64,000 nt of DNA from Fuerstiella sp. GTDB lineage: Bacteria > Planctomycetota > Planctomycetia > Planctomycetales > Planctomycetaceae. The DNA is taken from the NCBI GenBank assembly GCA_022447185.1, contig JAKVAY010000040.1, forward strand, positions 36,717 to 100,716, read 5' to 3'. The notes beneath the pieces are model-generated. The model was given only the letters and a program-made list of their open reading frames with translations. It searched no databases and had not been told where the DNA came from. Both the position numbers and the translations under genes were made by a program. Below are positions 27,290 to 36,317 of the stretch, in pieces (the first letter of the stretch is position 1; each line of letters opens with the position of its first letter).

Positions 27290-27940
27290 ATCGTTCCTCC
27301 GCGAAAGTTGTTACACAAGCAAAACTAAAACCGAACTGACCTGTGAATTAACATAAGCTGATACCGAGCATGCGGCGGACAGTCAGAATCACCGTCCTTA
27401 AATACAGTGACATCCCGGTTCCGTTTTTTTTCCAGTGAACACCGTCATGACTCTCTGCATATCGCAAATGGACACGGTGCAGGTATGTTAACTGGCCATG
27501 CTCGACATCGTACTGACAGCGAGCTCCGTCCTGAAAAACACGGAAGTCACAGCCGGCATTTGCTTCTCACGGTGCATCCGTAACCAGTGTGTTTTCCCGT
27601 CTAACGAACTTGTTAAGCTGCAGTCGCCCCGCCACTAAGCTCATCGATCATCAATTCACAACGGTTACCAATGTCGACCCAATGATGTGTAAAGAGATTC
27701 CCGAACTGCAGCGGCAAGTCCGAATCCATTTTTCATACCCGTTCCATAGATTCGTTTTCTGATTGGCAGAAAGATTTGCCCGCTCGGTCGGTATTCACGT
27801 TGTGGTTCCGGTTTACGGCTCCGCTGGAGCCTCGCCGCCCCCGCGTGAAGACATGACTTCAAAGTCATGTCAGCTGACTTGCAGGTCAATTCCCTTTTGC
27901 TTCACTTACGTTTCTGATTCGGTCACATTCGCCACCCAAA
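27290..27940. other. Gene-free region, 650 bp
   Basis: Lies between the end of the ACC-deaminase-like gene and the start of a beta-propeller gene, both minus strand. No convincing gene. It contains a near-perfect dyad at 27851-27870 (listed separately) and a short GGCTCC/GGAGCC hairpin around 27820. It should hold the promoter of the beta-propeller gene. Confidence 0.4.
27851..27870. terminator. Dyad downstream of the ACC-deaminase-like gene
   Basis: ACATGACTT and AAGTCATGT are exact reverse complements flanking a CA centre. It lies about 70 bp beyond the minus-strand gene end. No T tract follows on the minus strand, so it is either a weak terminator or a binding site for a dimeric regulator. 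Confidence 0.35.
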
Positions 27941-28954
27941 TCAACCGTTAAGAAAGGTGGCGCTGTACCCGTTGATCGCCGGAACACCTCCGAGATGGGC
28001 ATAGAGAATTCTGGAACCTTCAGGAAAAAATCCCTGCTGAATCAGATCAATAAGGCCCTGCATGGATTTTCCTTCATAGACCGGGTCCGTAATCATTCCT
28101 TCCGTCCGTGCGCACAACCGAATCGCTTCGTTGGTTTCCGATGACGGAATACCATAGGCCGGATAAGCGTAGTCTTCCTTCAGAACCACATCGTCAACCG
28201 TGATATCCTGACCCAGCCCGACCAGGTCGGCCGTGTTTTTAGCAATTTCCAGAACCTGATTTCTGGTTTTATTCGGTGTGGCCGACGCATCGATGCCAAT
28301 CACTTGCCGAGCACGGCCATCTTTGGCGAATCCGACCAGCATTCCCGCGTGCGTCGAGCCAGTCACCGTACAAACAATGATGAAGTCAAATGTGATCCCC
28401 ATCTGTGCCTCCTGCCCGCGGACTTCTTCGGCAAAACCGACATAGCCAAGCCCGCCGTACTTGTGCATGGAAGCACCGGCAGGAATGGCATATGGATTTC
28501 CACCTCCAGCCTTTACCTCTTGCAGTGCTCGATTCCAGCTGTCACGAATCCCAATATCAAAACCCTGATCGACAAATTCGATCTCTGCTCCCATGACACG
28601 GCTCAGCAGTATGTTCCCCACACGATCATAGACTGTGTCATCGATGGGCACCCAATTTTCCTGCACAAGTCTGCATTTCAATCCCAGTTTGGCTGCGACC
28701 GCCGCGACCTGGCGCGTGTGATTGGACTGGACACCGCCAATGGTAACCAGTGTGTCTGCATGCGAGGCGATCGCATCAGGGACAATGTATTCCAGTTTTC
28801 GGATTTTGTTGCCACCAAACGCGAGTCCGGAATTGCAATCATCCCGTTTCGCATAAAGCTCGACACTACTACCGAGACGTGCTGACAGACGACTCAGTGG
28901 CTCAATCGGTGTGGGTCCGAACATGAGCGGAAAACGTTTAAATTTCTCGAGCAT
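27941..28954 (-). CDS. acdS: 1-aminocyclopropane-1-carboxylate (ACC) deaminase-like PLP enzyme
   Basis: A 337-residue fold-type II PLP enzyme. The lysine that binds PLP is Lys50 ([11 protein letters not shown]), and Ser77 lies in [10 protein letters not shown]. The residues used to tell ACC deaminase from D-cysteine desulfhydrase agree with the deaminase: Tyr267 (PAYGIP) and Tyr293-Glu294 in [10 protein letters not shown], matching Tyr268, Tyr294 and Glu295 of the Pseudomonas enzyme; desulfhydrases have Thr in place of the Glu. The enzyme would split ACC into 2-oxobutanoate and ammonia. In soil bacteria this lowers plant ethylene; in a free-living planctomycete it is more likely to serve nitrogen scavenging. 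It is a single gene with no Lrp-type regulator beside it. A broad-specificity relative remains possible. Confidence 0.85.
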   Translation of the reverse strand: MLEKFKRFPLMFGPTPIEPLSRLSARLGSSVELYAKRDDCNSGLAFGGNKIRKLEYIVPDAIASHADTLVTIGGVQSNHTRQVAAVAAKLGLKCRLVQENWVPIDDTVYDRVGNILLSRVMGAEIEFVDQGFDIGIRDSWNRALQEVKAGGGNPYAIPAGASMHKYGGLGYVGFAEEVRGQEAQMGITFDFIIVCTVTGSTHAGMLVGFAKDGRARQVIGIDASATPNKTRNQVLEIAKNTADLVGLGQDITVDDVVLKEDYAYPAYGIPSSETNEAIRLCARTEGMITDPVYEGKSMQGLIDLIQQGFFPEGSRILYAHLGGVPAINGYSATFLNG

Positions 28955-29070
28955 TTTTCTGTCCAGAGAACGTATTGCCGCACAGCACGGTCTGTCGGCT
29001 CAATCATTTCACCATATACGTTCCGTTTGCGACAATACCAGTGGCGTCAGCGAGCTCGTGTTCATGAATC

Positions 29071-29110
29071 AAATTAAAACAGGATCCGGCAGCAATCTGC
29101 CGGATCCTGT
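29071..29110 (-). terminator. Strong rho-independent terminator of the hsp20 operon
   Basis: A perfect 14-bp stem (29079-29092 with 29097-29110) closes a 4-base CAAT loop. On the minus strand it is followed by TTTAATTT. It lies 59 bp beyond the stop of the second Hsp20 gene and before the next minus-strand gene, exactly where a terminator is needed. This is the clearest intrinsic terminator in the window. Confidence 0.85.
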
Positions 29111-29168
29111 ACAAAGTGGTCCTTAACTTTACGTGCCCGTTCCCCAGAGTCGGCATTCATCTGACGCA

Positions 29169-29588
29169 CTATGAGACAGTCTTCGAAGTCCGTATCGTCA
29201 CCTTGCGAGGCAGGGTGTCCTTAAATCGAGGAGCAGTCACCACCAGTACACCGTTGTTGTAGTCGGCCGTAATCGATGTTGAATCAACCGACTTGTCCAG
29301 CTTGATTCGTCGCTGGAAATGACTCCAAACACGTTCGTCGTACCTGACCAGCGCGCCTTCCAGCAATTCGGGTTTCTTACGTTCGCCGGAGATCTCCAGC
29401 ACTCCGTTGTGAACTTCCAGACTGATGTCATCTAGCGGCACACCGGGAAGATCACATTCGATGACGTAACGGTCTTCATGGTCAAAAATCGTGAGTTCCG
29501 GTCGTGCATGATCATCCGTATCCGGAACCAAGTCGCCGACCAGATTACTGAAGAGTTGAAATGAGTTTTCAAGGGAACTGAGATTCAT
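29169..29588 (-). CDS. Hsp20/alpha-crystallin small heat-shock protein (second of pair)
   Basis: A 139-residue small heat-shock protein. The alpha-crystallin domain lies at about 35-135 (DRYVIECDLPGVPLDDISLEVHNGVLEISGERK, then RRIKLDKSVDSTSITADYNNGVLVVTAPR), with the usual GVL segments at the ends of strands. It should bind unfolding proteins and hold them for Hsp70 without using ATP. An AGGAG site precedes the ATG. The gene lies 60 bp after the first Hsp20 gene on the same strand and ahead of a strong terminator, so the two form a short operon. The C-terminal I-x-I motif that mediates oligomers is present only loosely (VTIRTSKTVS). Confidence 0.92.
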   Translation of the reverse strand: MNLSSLENSFQLFSNLVGDLVPDTDDHARPELTIFDHEDRYVIECDLPGVPLDDISLEVHNGVLEISGERKKPELLEGALVRYDERVWSHFQRRIKLDKSVDSTSITADYNNGVLVVTAPRFKDTLPRKVTIRTSKTVS

Positions 29589-29648
29589 TGTCTTGTCTCC
29601 TGAATTGCGGGTGTTTGCGTGGATACTGAATTCACATTGACTTCAGGT

Positions 29649-30059
29649 TCAGACCACAGTTTCGGAATTTCGAATCTCGATATGGCGGCGTTCAGCATCG
29701 GGCTTTCGAGCAACCATCAGTGTCAATACGCCGTCCGCAAGTTCTGCCCGAACTGTTGCCACATCGAGTTTCTTGTCCAGACGCAGAATCCGGCGAAACC
29801 CCAATGATTGTCGTTCGCTGTAGATCGGTGTCTCGCGACCGTCTGTTTCGCGGTGACTACCGGACACGACCAAATGACCATCCTCAAGATCGATAGAAAG
29901 TTCGTCAGCGTGAAAACCGGCTACGTCCAGTTCAAACCGAGAATGTGAATCCGTTTCGATAATGCTGAGTGCACCCAAGCCGCCGTAACGAGTTTCGACG
30001 GTACTGTGCGCGACTTGAAACGGTCGACGAAGTGCCGATTGGCGAGTTGAACAGAGCAT
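29649..30059 (-). CDS. Hsp20/alpha-crystallin small heat-shock protein (first of pair)
   Basis: A 136-residue small heat-shock protein, first gene of the operon. A GAGAGGA site precedes the ATG. The alpha-crystallin domain runs from about 32 to 125 (SRFELDVAGFHADELSIDLEDGHLVVSGSHRE, then FRRILRLDKKLDVATVRAELADGVLTLMVARK). It is clearly diverged from its neighbour, so the pair is an old duplication, and mixed oligomers are possible. Upstream, a TATAAT (30178-30183, minus strand) could be the -10 element, and two identical palindromic sites at 30233-30279 could bind a regulator. No CIRCE element was found. Confidence 0.92.
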   Translation of the reverse strand: MLCSTRQSALRRPFQVAHSTVETRYGGLGALSIIETDSHSRFELDVAGFHADELSIDLEDGHLVVSGSHRETDGRETPIYSERQSLGFRRILRLDKKLDVATVRAELADGVLTLMVARKPDAERRHIEIRNSETVV

Positions 30060-30177
30060 AATGGTCCTCTCAAAACGTGAAGACGAGTGGAAGGGCTAAG
30101 TCGAGGTAAAGACACTGGCCCAGACGACCAATGAACTGGCACAATCCATGCCAATTTAAACAAAAACAACGCAACTC

Positions 30178-30183
30178 ATTATA
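30178..30183 (-). promoter_or_regulatory. Candidate -10 element for the hsp20 operon
   Basis: On the minus strand this reads TATAAT, 119 bp upstream of the first Hsp20 start codon, in an AT-rich stretch. No good -35 match lies at the standard distance, so either an activator or an alternative sigma factor may be needed. The element is weak evidence by itself; its position below the operator dyads supports it. Confidence 0.35.
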
Positions 30184-30232
30184 AATAAAGCACTTACACC
30201 ACTTATTGAATATTCCACGCACATCACAAATA

Positions 30233-30279
30233 GCCATTATGGCATTTCCAGAACAAAGCAGCAGAATGCCATTATGGCA
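30233..30279. promoter_or_regulatory. Two identical operator-like dyads GCCATTATGGCA upstream of the hsp20 operon
   Basis: The sequence GCCATTATGGCA occurs at 30233-30244 and again at 30268-30279, 35 bp apart. Each copy is a palindrome around a central T (GCCAT-T-ATGGC). Exact repetition of a symmetric 12-mer at this spacing is typical of a regulator that binds as two dimers, here on about the same DNA face or close to it. The sites lie 50-100 bp upstream of a TATAAT for the hsp20 operon and about 500 bp from the divergent metalloprotease gene. The regulator is not in the window. Confidence 0.6.
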
Positions 30280-30378
30280 CCTCGTCCGATTCCCGCGTAG
30301 TCAAATGCAGTCCGTCTGGTAACTTTGAAGCGGTTTTGAAGAATTGGCTGTCCGTATTGGTTTTGTTGGGGAGGTACG

Positions 30379-30561
30379 ATGTTGAACGACTCCGGGTCAT
30401 CCGCTGATACCGAAACAAACGAGCATTACCGAACGTATCCCGGATTTGAGCATCACGATGTTCACCGCAGAAGAAACCAGTTATTCAGATCGGAGCAATC
30501 ATCCACTCAATCGGACTGCGTAAAACGTGCATCGTGTCTCGGAACGGCCGATTCGTATTGA
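30379..30561 (+). CDS. Possible small protein of 60 residues
   Basis: This frame begins with ATG after a strong GGGGAGGT ribosome-binding site with four-base spacing, better than most real genes in the window. The 60-residue product is hydrophilic, rich in Ser, Arg, His and Glu, with no membrane segment or known domain. The frame is short enough to arise by chance in noncoding DNA, and no homologue can be recognised by eye. It is reported only because of the ribosome-binding site. Confidence 0.25.
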   Translation: MLNDSGSSADTETNEHYRTYPGFEHHDVHRRRNQLFRSEQSSTQSDCVKRASCLGTADSY

Positions 30562-30783
30562 AAAAAACACTCGTACCCAACATGGCGTATCTAACATTCG
30601 ATTGCCCTTCGCCTCCCTGAATTCCTCGTCTTCCCAGCTTCTCCTTTCCTGTATAGAGGGTAGAATTAAGTTCTTGGAGCAAACGGTCTGGCTGAAGTAC
30701 CGCCGGAGCCCATGTCCTGCTGTTTCTCCCACTCTCCTGGCCTGGGCACTCTGCTTCCTCTGTGATCCCCTGAGAGGTCCGAC

Positions 30784-33720
30784 ATGCGTTTAAGTCGTAT
30801 TCTTTGCACAGTTGCTGGTGCCGTCGTCGGAATCAGCGGAGCCGCCACCGCTCAGGCAGCGGACACGGCTGGATTCCCTCCTCACGCAAAGATTCTCGAC
30901 GGCTTTGAGAAGATCGTCACGAAGGCCAAAATCAAGCCAATGTACACGCTGTACGGCAGGAAGACGGACGGGCAGATGTACGCAGAACTGCCGAGTGCCT
31001 TTTCCGGAAAGAAGTATTTCATCGCAGTCACGCTGGCCAGTGGTGACCGGTATGCCGGATTGCAGGGGAACGATTTCTATGTCTACTGGAAACGATATGA
31101 CAAGCGAATGGCGTTAATTCAGCCAAATATCAGCGTGCGTGCACCGGGCGACAAAGATGCAGAGTCCTCTGTCAAACGACTGTTCACGGACCGCGTACTT
31201 CTTGACATTCCAATTGTGACAATGGGTCCCGGCGGTGGACCACTCATCGACCTTGACACATTATTGGTTGGGCAGGCGCGCAAATTCTTCGGAGGGTACG
31301 GCCAGGTTTCGCCATCGGCCGCCCGGAACGGGCTGTTCACTGTCACGACAGCCAAAGCATTTGAGAATAATATTGAGGTTGCCTTCGAAGTTCCGACCGG
31401 CGACAGCCTTATTTCCAGATTCAACGCCGGTTCCTCTGCAGGCATTTTGAAGAAGCTGCATTATTCAATCAGCGAAATTCCCAAAACTTCGGGGTATAAG
31501 CCACGAGTGGCCGACCAGCGTATCGGTTTTTTCACGACCAGCTACACAGATCTTGCGAAATACAATGATCGCGAGACTCGAATCCGGTACATCAACCGCT
31601 GGAACCTTCAGAAAGCCGACACCAAGCTGAATCTCAGCCCGCCGAAGCAGCCAATCGTTTTCTACATTGAACACACCACTCCGGTCCGTTACCGGCGTTG
31701 GGTACGAGAGGGTGTATTGGCGTGGAATCGTGCTTTCGAAAAGGTAGGAATCGCGGACGCTATTGAAGTTTACTACCAGGACCGAACGTCCAAAGCTCAC
31801 ATGGACAAGGATCCGGAGGACGTTAACTACAACTTCATCCGCTGGCTAAACAACAACATTGGAACAGCCATTGGCCCCAGCCGTGTGAATCCACTCACGG
31901 GTCAGATTCTGGACGCGGACATCATTTTGACAGATGGCTGGATTCGACACTATCAGAAGCAGTTCAGTGAACTGCTGCCGGGAGTTGCCATGGAAGGTTA
32001 TGGCCCCGAAACGCTCGCATGGCTGGCCCGCAATCCTGGCTGGGATCCACGGATTCGACTGGCCCCGCCAGCGCAACGTGAGGAAATTGCAGCACGAATA
32101 CAGCACCAAAGCCTTCTCCCATACTCTGGTCACCCGGCAGGGTCGGTTGATTCTCGACTTATCGGTGACGACGAATATGACGGTCTCATCGGCCGCACAA
32201 GCCAAATTAACGGCATGTGCATGGCTGCCGAAGGAATGTCATTCGATCTGGCACTCATGCGCATGTCGATTGCTCTTCTGGCGGATGAAGCAAGGTCTCA
32301 AGAAGAGAAGAACGACACCGATGGTGAAGACGAAGACTCAGACGATGCGAAGAAAGAAGATAAAGATAAGGAACAGATGCTCGATGGAATGCCCGAATCA
32401 TTCGTGGGCCCCCTAATCGCTCATCTGGTGGCTCATGAAGTCGGACATACGCTGGGACTCCGCCACAACTTCAAGGCATCCAGCGTCTATTCACTGGCAG
32501 AAATCAACAGTGCCGATATGAAGGGCAAAAAGCAGCTGGCAGGCTCCGTCATGGACTACATCGGGGTCAACATTAACCAGGAATCCGGTGAGATTCAGGG
32601 AGATTACAGCATGTCAGGAATCGGCCCGTATGACGAATGGGCCATTGAATACGGTTACACATTTGGCGACATCGAGAAAGTGCTGGAACGAGTGGCCGAA
32701 CCTGAACTCGTTTTTGGAACTGACGAAGATCTGTACGGTCCGGATCCGTTGGCCCGACGTTACGACTTCAGTCGCGAGCCGCTGGATTTCGCGCACAATC
32801 AGATGCGTCTTGTTAAATATCATCGAGAAAGACTGTTGTCTGACTTTATCAAAGACGGAGACAGCTGGGACCGGATTCGCTATGGCTATGAACTCACTCT
32901 GTCACTGCAAACCCGGGCGATCTCCATGATGGCCAACTGGGTCGGTGGAGCGTTTGTTAATCGGGACAAGAAGGGCGATCCCAGTGGTCGGATGCCGGTT
33001 GAAGTCGTTCCCGCCGAACAGCAGCGAAAGGCTCTCAGATTTGTCGTCGACAACGCGTTCAACGACGACGTATTCGGACTAACGCCCGAACTGGTCACGG
33101 CAATGGGACGAGACAAGTGGCTGGATGATATCCGCAATTTTTTCCAGGAATCAACCTGGCCAATTCATGATCGTGTGATTGGCATCCAGTCCAGTGCTTT
33201 GACAATGCTGATGAATCCAACAACTCTCAAATGGGTATACGACAATGAACTGCGAATTCCGGAGGGTGAGGACGCGTTAACGCTGCCTGAATTGCTCACG
33301 ACTATCTCTGCAGCCGTCTGGGGCGAGTTGAGTCAGGAAGCTCAGGGTGAGTATTCTGCCCGTAAGCCATTGATTTCAAGTCTGCGACGCAATCTGCAGC
33401 GGGAACATTTACAGAGACTCATCGATCTGACTTTGCCAGGCAACGGAAACAGCGCTGCGTCTCGAGCAATATCGATGCTCAGCGCCGCGCAGCTGCAAAA
33501 TGTTCTGAAGAACATCAATGCAGCACAAAGTGCTTCCGCAGATCAGCATGATGACTACACCGCTGCCCATCTTACACAAACTCGCAAAAGAATTGAGAAA
33601 GCGCTCGATGCCGACTACATTCTGAATCCGAGCAGAGGTGGTGGTTTAAGAGGCCATTTCGGAATGTTTGGCAGAGAGCAGGACAAAGAAAATCGTCGCC
33701 GGCGGAATGAAGAAAACTGA
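30784..33720 (+). CDS. Secreted zinc-dependent metalloprotease (DUF5117-type)
   Basis: A 978-residue exported protein with signal peptide at about 1-25 (ATAQA cleavage region) and an AGAGGT site upstream. Residues about 90-300 match the N-terminal DUF5117/DUF5118 type region (GDRYAGLQGNDFYVYWKR and the FFTTSYTDLAKYNDRETRIRYINRW block). The zinc site is HEVGHTLGLRHNF with His551, Glu552, His555 and His561 (HExxHxxGxxH, metzincin-like). SVMDYIGVN may be the methionine turn. An acidic low-complexity linker (EEKNDTDGEDEDSDDAKKED) lies just before the catalytic site. The C-terminal ~300 residues are helical and of unknown role. It probably digests proteins in the periplasm or outside the cell. It is a single gene; the adjacent hsp20 genes are divergent. 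Confidence 0.92.
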   Translation: MRLSRILCTVAGAVVGISGAATAQAADTAGFPPHAKILDGFEKIVTKAKIKPMYTLYGRKTDGQMYAELPSAFSGKKYFIAVTLASGDRYAGLQGNDFYVYWKRYDKRMALIQPNISVRAPGDKDAESSVKRLFTDRVLLDIPIVTMGPGGGPLIDLDTLLVGQARKFFGGYGQVSPSAARNGLFTVTTAKAFENNIEVAFEVPTGDSLISRFNAGSSAGILKKLHYSISEIPKTSGYKPRVADQRIGFFTTSYTDLAKYNDRETRIRYINRWNLQKADTKLNLSPPKQPIVFYIEHTTPVRYRRWVREGVLAWNRAFEKVGIADAIEVYYQDRTSKAHMDKDPEDVNYNFIRWLNNNIGTAIGPSRVNPLTGQILDADIILTDGWIRHYQKQFSELLPGVAMEGYGPETLAWLARNPGWDPRIRLAPPAQREEIAARIQHQSLLPYSGHPAGSVDSRLIGDDEYDGLIGRTSQINGMCMAAEGMSFDLALMRMSIALLADEARSQEEKNDTDGEDEDSDDAKKEDKDKEQMLDGMPESFVGPLIAHLVAHEVGHTLGLRHNFKASSVYSLAEINSADMKGKKQLAGSVMDYIGVNINQESGEIQGDYSMSGIGPYDEWAIEYGYTFGDIEKVLERVAEPELVFGTDEDLYGPDPLARRYDFSREPLDFAHNQMRLVKYHRERLLSDFIKDGDSWDRIRYGYELTLSLQTRAISMMANWVGGAFVNRDKKGDPSGRMPVEVVPAEQQRKALRFVVDNAFNDDVFGLTPELVTAMGRDKWLDDIRNFFQESTWPIHDRVIGIQSSALTMLMNPTTLKWVYDNELRIPEGEDALTLPELLTTISAAVWGELSQEAQGEYSARKPLISSLRRNLQREHLQRLIDLTLPGNGNSAASRAISMLSAAQLQNVLKNINAAQSASADQHDDYTAAHLTQTRKRIEKALDADYILNPSRGGGLRGHFGMFGREQDKENRRRRNEEN

Positions 33721-33746
33721 GTCGTCGTCGACAATCGAGCGAGCCA

Positions 33747-35312
33747 TCAATTTTGTGTGTCCTGCGGTATGGCAGCAAGCTGGTCTTCATTGCTGCCAAC
33801 TGCCAAAACGCGATAACTCCCGGATTCAAATACGGGTGTCAGTCTGTCAATAATCGATTGACCAGGAACCTGCTGTGTCAGCTCGGTCTCTCTGGATTCT
33901 GTTATGACGTATCGATGTTGACTGGCCATCACTGCATCAGCAATCGTAACTGATCGCTCGGGAAACAGATCCTGCAGGATTGAGACACTCCAGTAGCGTG
34001 TCGAAGGAAGTGTTTGTGTTTCGTTGTAGACATGGACACTGTGAACATTCATGCACGTCACGTCATGGTCGGCCACTTCCTGCTGCGTCAGAAAATCGAC
34101 GACCCGACCCAGATGGTACCAGTCCGGCAGATTACCATGAGCCAGTGCGGCCCGAACAGACACCGTGCTGCCCCGCACCAGTACCATCGGCCATTGCTGC
34201 AGACGCTGCCCCTGGAAAAAGGGCGTCCACAGACAACTACAGATTACAAACCCTGCGACGATAGTTCGCCGTGCAGGGATAGACAGTTGCCACGGATGAC
34301 TACTGACCAGAGCAAGCCCCAGAATGACTGCGGGAACGTGTACATAATCCAGTGCATGTTGCAGCGTGATAGACTGGACCAGCCATCCAACATAACAACC
34401 GCTAAGCAGCGTGTGTCGTCGTGTGGAATGAGTGCTGCCGACTCTCAAATGGTTCAGCACTGACACAAAAGCAATCGGAACTGCAACCGCATGAATCCAC
34501 AGCCACGGAGCAAAACGCCGAATCATCATGACCCAACGCTCGAATGACATGCGTTCCCTGGCTGCCGCCAGATACTCGGGATTCCACTCAAGCATCATTT
34601 TCCAGAAGTGATCCCACGCGCCTGTGGTCATCAGCCACGCAACTCCCGGAATCGCCGCAAGCACACCGCCAACAGCGACTGCCGCGAATTGGGCAGTCGT
34701 CACACGGAATGGCCGTCCTCCCGCATCGATCAGCATGACCACCGCAGCCGGAATCGCAACGTGCGGTTTGATCCAGAAGGCACAGCCCCAACAGAAACCT
34801 TCGAGCAGTGCCGACAGGATCTGCGGTCCTGCCGGCCTGCGAAGACGCAGGATCACAGCTACGCCGACAGGCAACAATGTCCAGATATCGCGCTGAGTAT
34901 GGCACCATTCATTGCGAGTGAGATAAAAAAATGTGGCAGTAAGCAGAAAGAGGGGACTCAGCTGAATTCTGTGAACGGATATTCGCAACCACAGGCAGAG
35001 AATTGCTGCAAACAGAAGCAGATCCACGACCCTGATCGCCTCTGAGGACCAGCCCGCCAGGGATCGGACTGCCATATGCATCCACAGTACGCCGGGAAGA
35101 TTAGGCTCAATAATGTCTCGATAGGCCACACCACCGTTCAGCACCGAACGTGTCTGGACGTCATACAGTGCCGTGTCAGAATTCAGTGGCATCCCGATAA
35201 ACAGCGGGACAGCCAGTCCCAGCCACAGAACAAGTGCAATCCAGACGTAGCGATTTCGGACCAGAGGGGCTGGCACAGCTGAATCGGCAGATTGAATCGA
35301 GCAATTGTTCAT
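33747..35312 (-). CDS. Membrane glycosyltransferase, GT39/ArnT-like family
   Basis: A 521-residue polytopic protein with about eleven hydrophobic segments, starting at 23-41 (VWIALVLWLGLAVPLFIG). The first external loop contains LNSDTALYDVQTRSVLNGGVAYRDIIEPNLPGVLWMH, matching the Asp-containing loop of GT-C glycosyltransferases that use polyprenyl-phosphate sugars. The C-terminal ~110 residues are soluble. Such enzymes transfer a sugar to a lipid, glycan or protein at the periplasmic face. The divergent operon to the right carries a GT2 that probably makes the polyprenyl-phosphate sugar, as for ArnC/ArnT. A GGAAAG site precedes the ATG. The acceptor is unknown, and the family assignment is by topology and loop motif only. 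Confidence 0.72.
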   Translation of the reverse strand: MNNCSIQSADSAVPAPLVRNRYVWIALVLWLGLAVPLFIGMPLNSDTALYDVQTRSVLNGGVAYRDIIEPNLPGVLWMHMAVRSLAGWSSEAIRVVDLLLFAAILCLWLRISVHRIQLSPLFLLTATFFYLTRNEWCHTQRDIWTLLPVGVAVILRLRRPAGPQILSALLEGFCWGCAFWIKPHVAIPAAVVMLIDAGGRPFRVTTAQFAAVAVGGVLAAIPGVAWLMTTGAWDHFWKMMLEWNPEYLAAARERMSFERWVMMIRRFAPWLWIHAVAVPIAFVSVLNHLRVGSTHSTRRHTLLSGCYVGWLVQSITLQHALDYVHVPAVILGLALVSSHPWQLSIPARRTIVAGFVICSCLWTPFFQGQRLQQWPMVLVRGSTVSVRAALAHGNLPDWYHLGRVVDFLTQQEVADHDVTCMNVHSVHVYNETQTLPSTRYWSVSILQDLFPERSVTIADAVMASQHRYVITESRETELTQQVPGQSIIDRLTPVFESGSYRVLAVGSNEDQLAAIPQDTQN

Positions 35313-35591
35313 GAGCTTTCCATTGCAGCCTGTGGCAGAGAACTGAATCAGGCCATTACAACCTGAACACTCGCTTCAGATTCGAACGCATCGCTCGTCA
35401 GCAATTCAAACATTCGGGATGTAACGATTTTGCCACCTGTTGGAAAACATCAACACAACACACACGACCGTCACAAGCCCTGAAGAATCCCTACAGCACA
35501 TCGTCATTCTTGCGTGGAATCCAGACAGCTTCTCCCCGGTATGGCACGATTGCACAGCTTCAACTCACACTGCATCCGGGTCAAATCCTCT

Positions 35592-36317
35592 ATGGATCCC
35601 AGTCATCTGACACAACTTGTGGAACTCGAAGACAACTACTGGTGGCACGTCGCCAAGCGGAAGCTGATTATTCGGCTGCTCAGTCGATTTGCGCCCGCTC
35701 CGGGACAACTTGTCGAAGGCGGAATCGGATCCGGTCGCAATCTCGTGGAATTCAGTCAGTTGGGATACGATGTCACGGGATTCGATTTGATGTCGGAATC
35801 CGTTGACCACGTTCGCCAACGAGGTATTGAAGACGTCAGAGTTCATGATCTGGAAGATCCATGGCCCGTTGACTCAGGATCGCTCAATGCTGTCGTCCTG
35901 CTGGATGTGCTTGAACATGTCCAAAACCCCGTCAGAGTTCTGGACCATGCATATGACTCGCTGACCGCCAACGGTTCCGTGTTCATCACGGTTCCTTCGT
36001 ATCCGTGGCTTTTTAGTCGCTGGGATGAACAACTTGGACACTTCCGTCGATATACGATTCGTGAGTTTCGCAGACAGGCGCGGGAGAGCGGATTTCGAGT
36101 TCAGTGGCTGAACCACTGGAACAGTTTTACTTTGCCCGCAGCACTGGCTGTACGTGGCTGGGAAAAAATGTTCCCTCAGCGCACTCAACCGGACTTCCCG
36201 AAGGTCTCTGGTTTCACAAATCGGATGCTGCTGACGGCCGCTGCCGCAGAACGCTGTTGTATGGATATCCCGGGTGTTCCCGCCGGACTTTCTCTCGTCG
36301 GAGTCCTGCGAAAATGA
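35592..36317 (+). CDS. Class I SAM-dependent methyltransferase
   Basis: The start used is ATG 35592, which gives a 241-residue protein beginning before the YWWHVAKRK block; the frame extends to a GTG at 35514. The SAM-binding motif is VEGGIGSGRNLVEFSQLGYDVTGFD, with the acidic residue at the end of strand 2, and LNAVVLLDVLEHVQNP is motif II. It belongs to the UbiG/methyltransferase-11/23 type. Its stop overlaps the GT2 start as ATGA, so the two are translationally coupled, and the target is probably a sugar or lipid intermediate of the same glycan pathway. No closer function can be given. Confidence 0.85.
   Translation: MDPSHLTQLVELEDNYWWHVAKRKLIIRLLSRFAPAPGQLVEGGIGSGRNLVEFSQLGYDVTGFDLMSESVDHVRQRGIEDVRVHDLEDPWPVDSGSLNAVVLLDVLEHVQNPVRVLDHAYDSLTANGSVFITVPSYPWLFSRWDEQLGHFRRYTIREFRRQARESGFRVQWLNHWNSFTLPAALAVRGWEKMFPQRTQPDFPKVSGFTNRMLLTAAAAERCCMDIPGVPAGLSLVGVLRK

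Larger units (their letters stand above)
30060..30783. other. Long divergent control region between hsp20 operon and metalloprotease gene
   Basis: About 720 bp, AT-rich near 30140-30240. It holds the hsp20 promoter region, two operator-like dyads, and a 60-codon open frame (30379-30561, plus) with a strong ribosome-binding site, listed separately. The right end carries the GAGAGGT site of the metalloprotease gene. No RNA gene was recognised. Confidence 0.45.
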
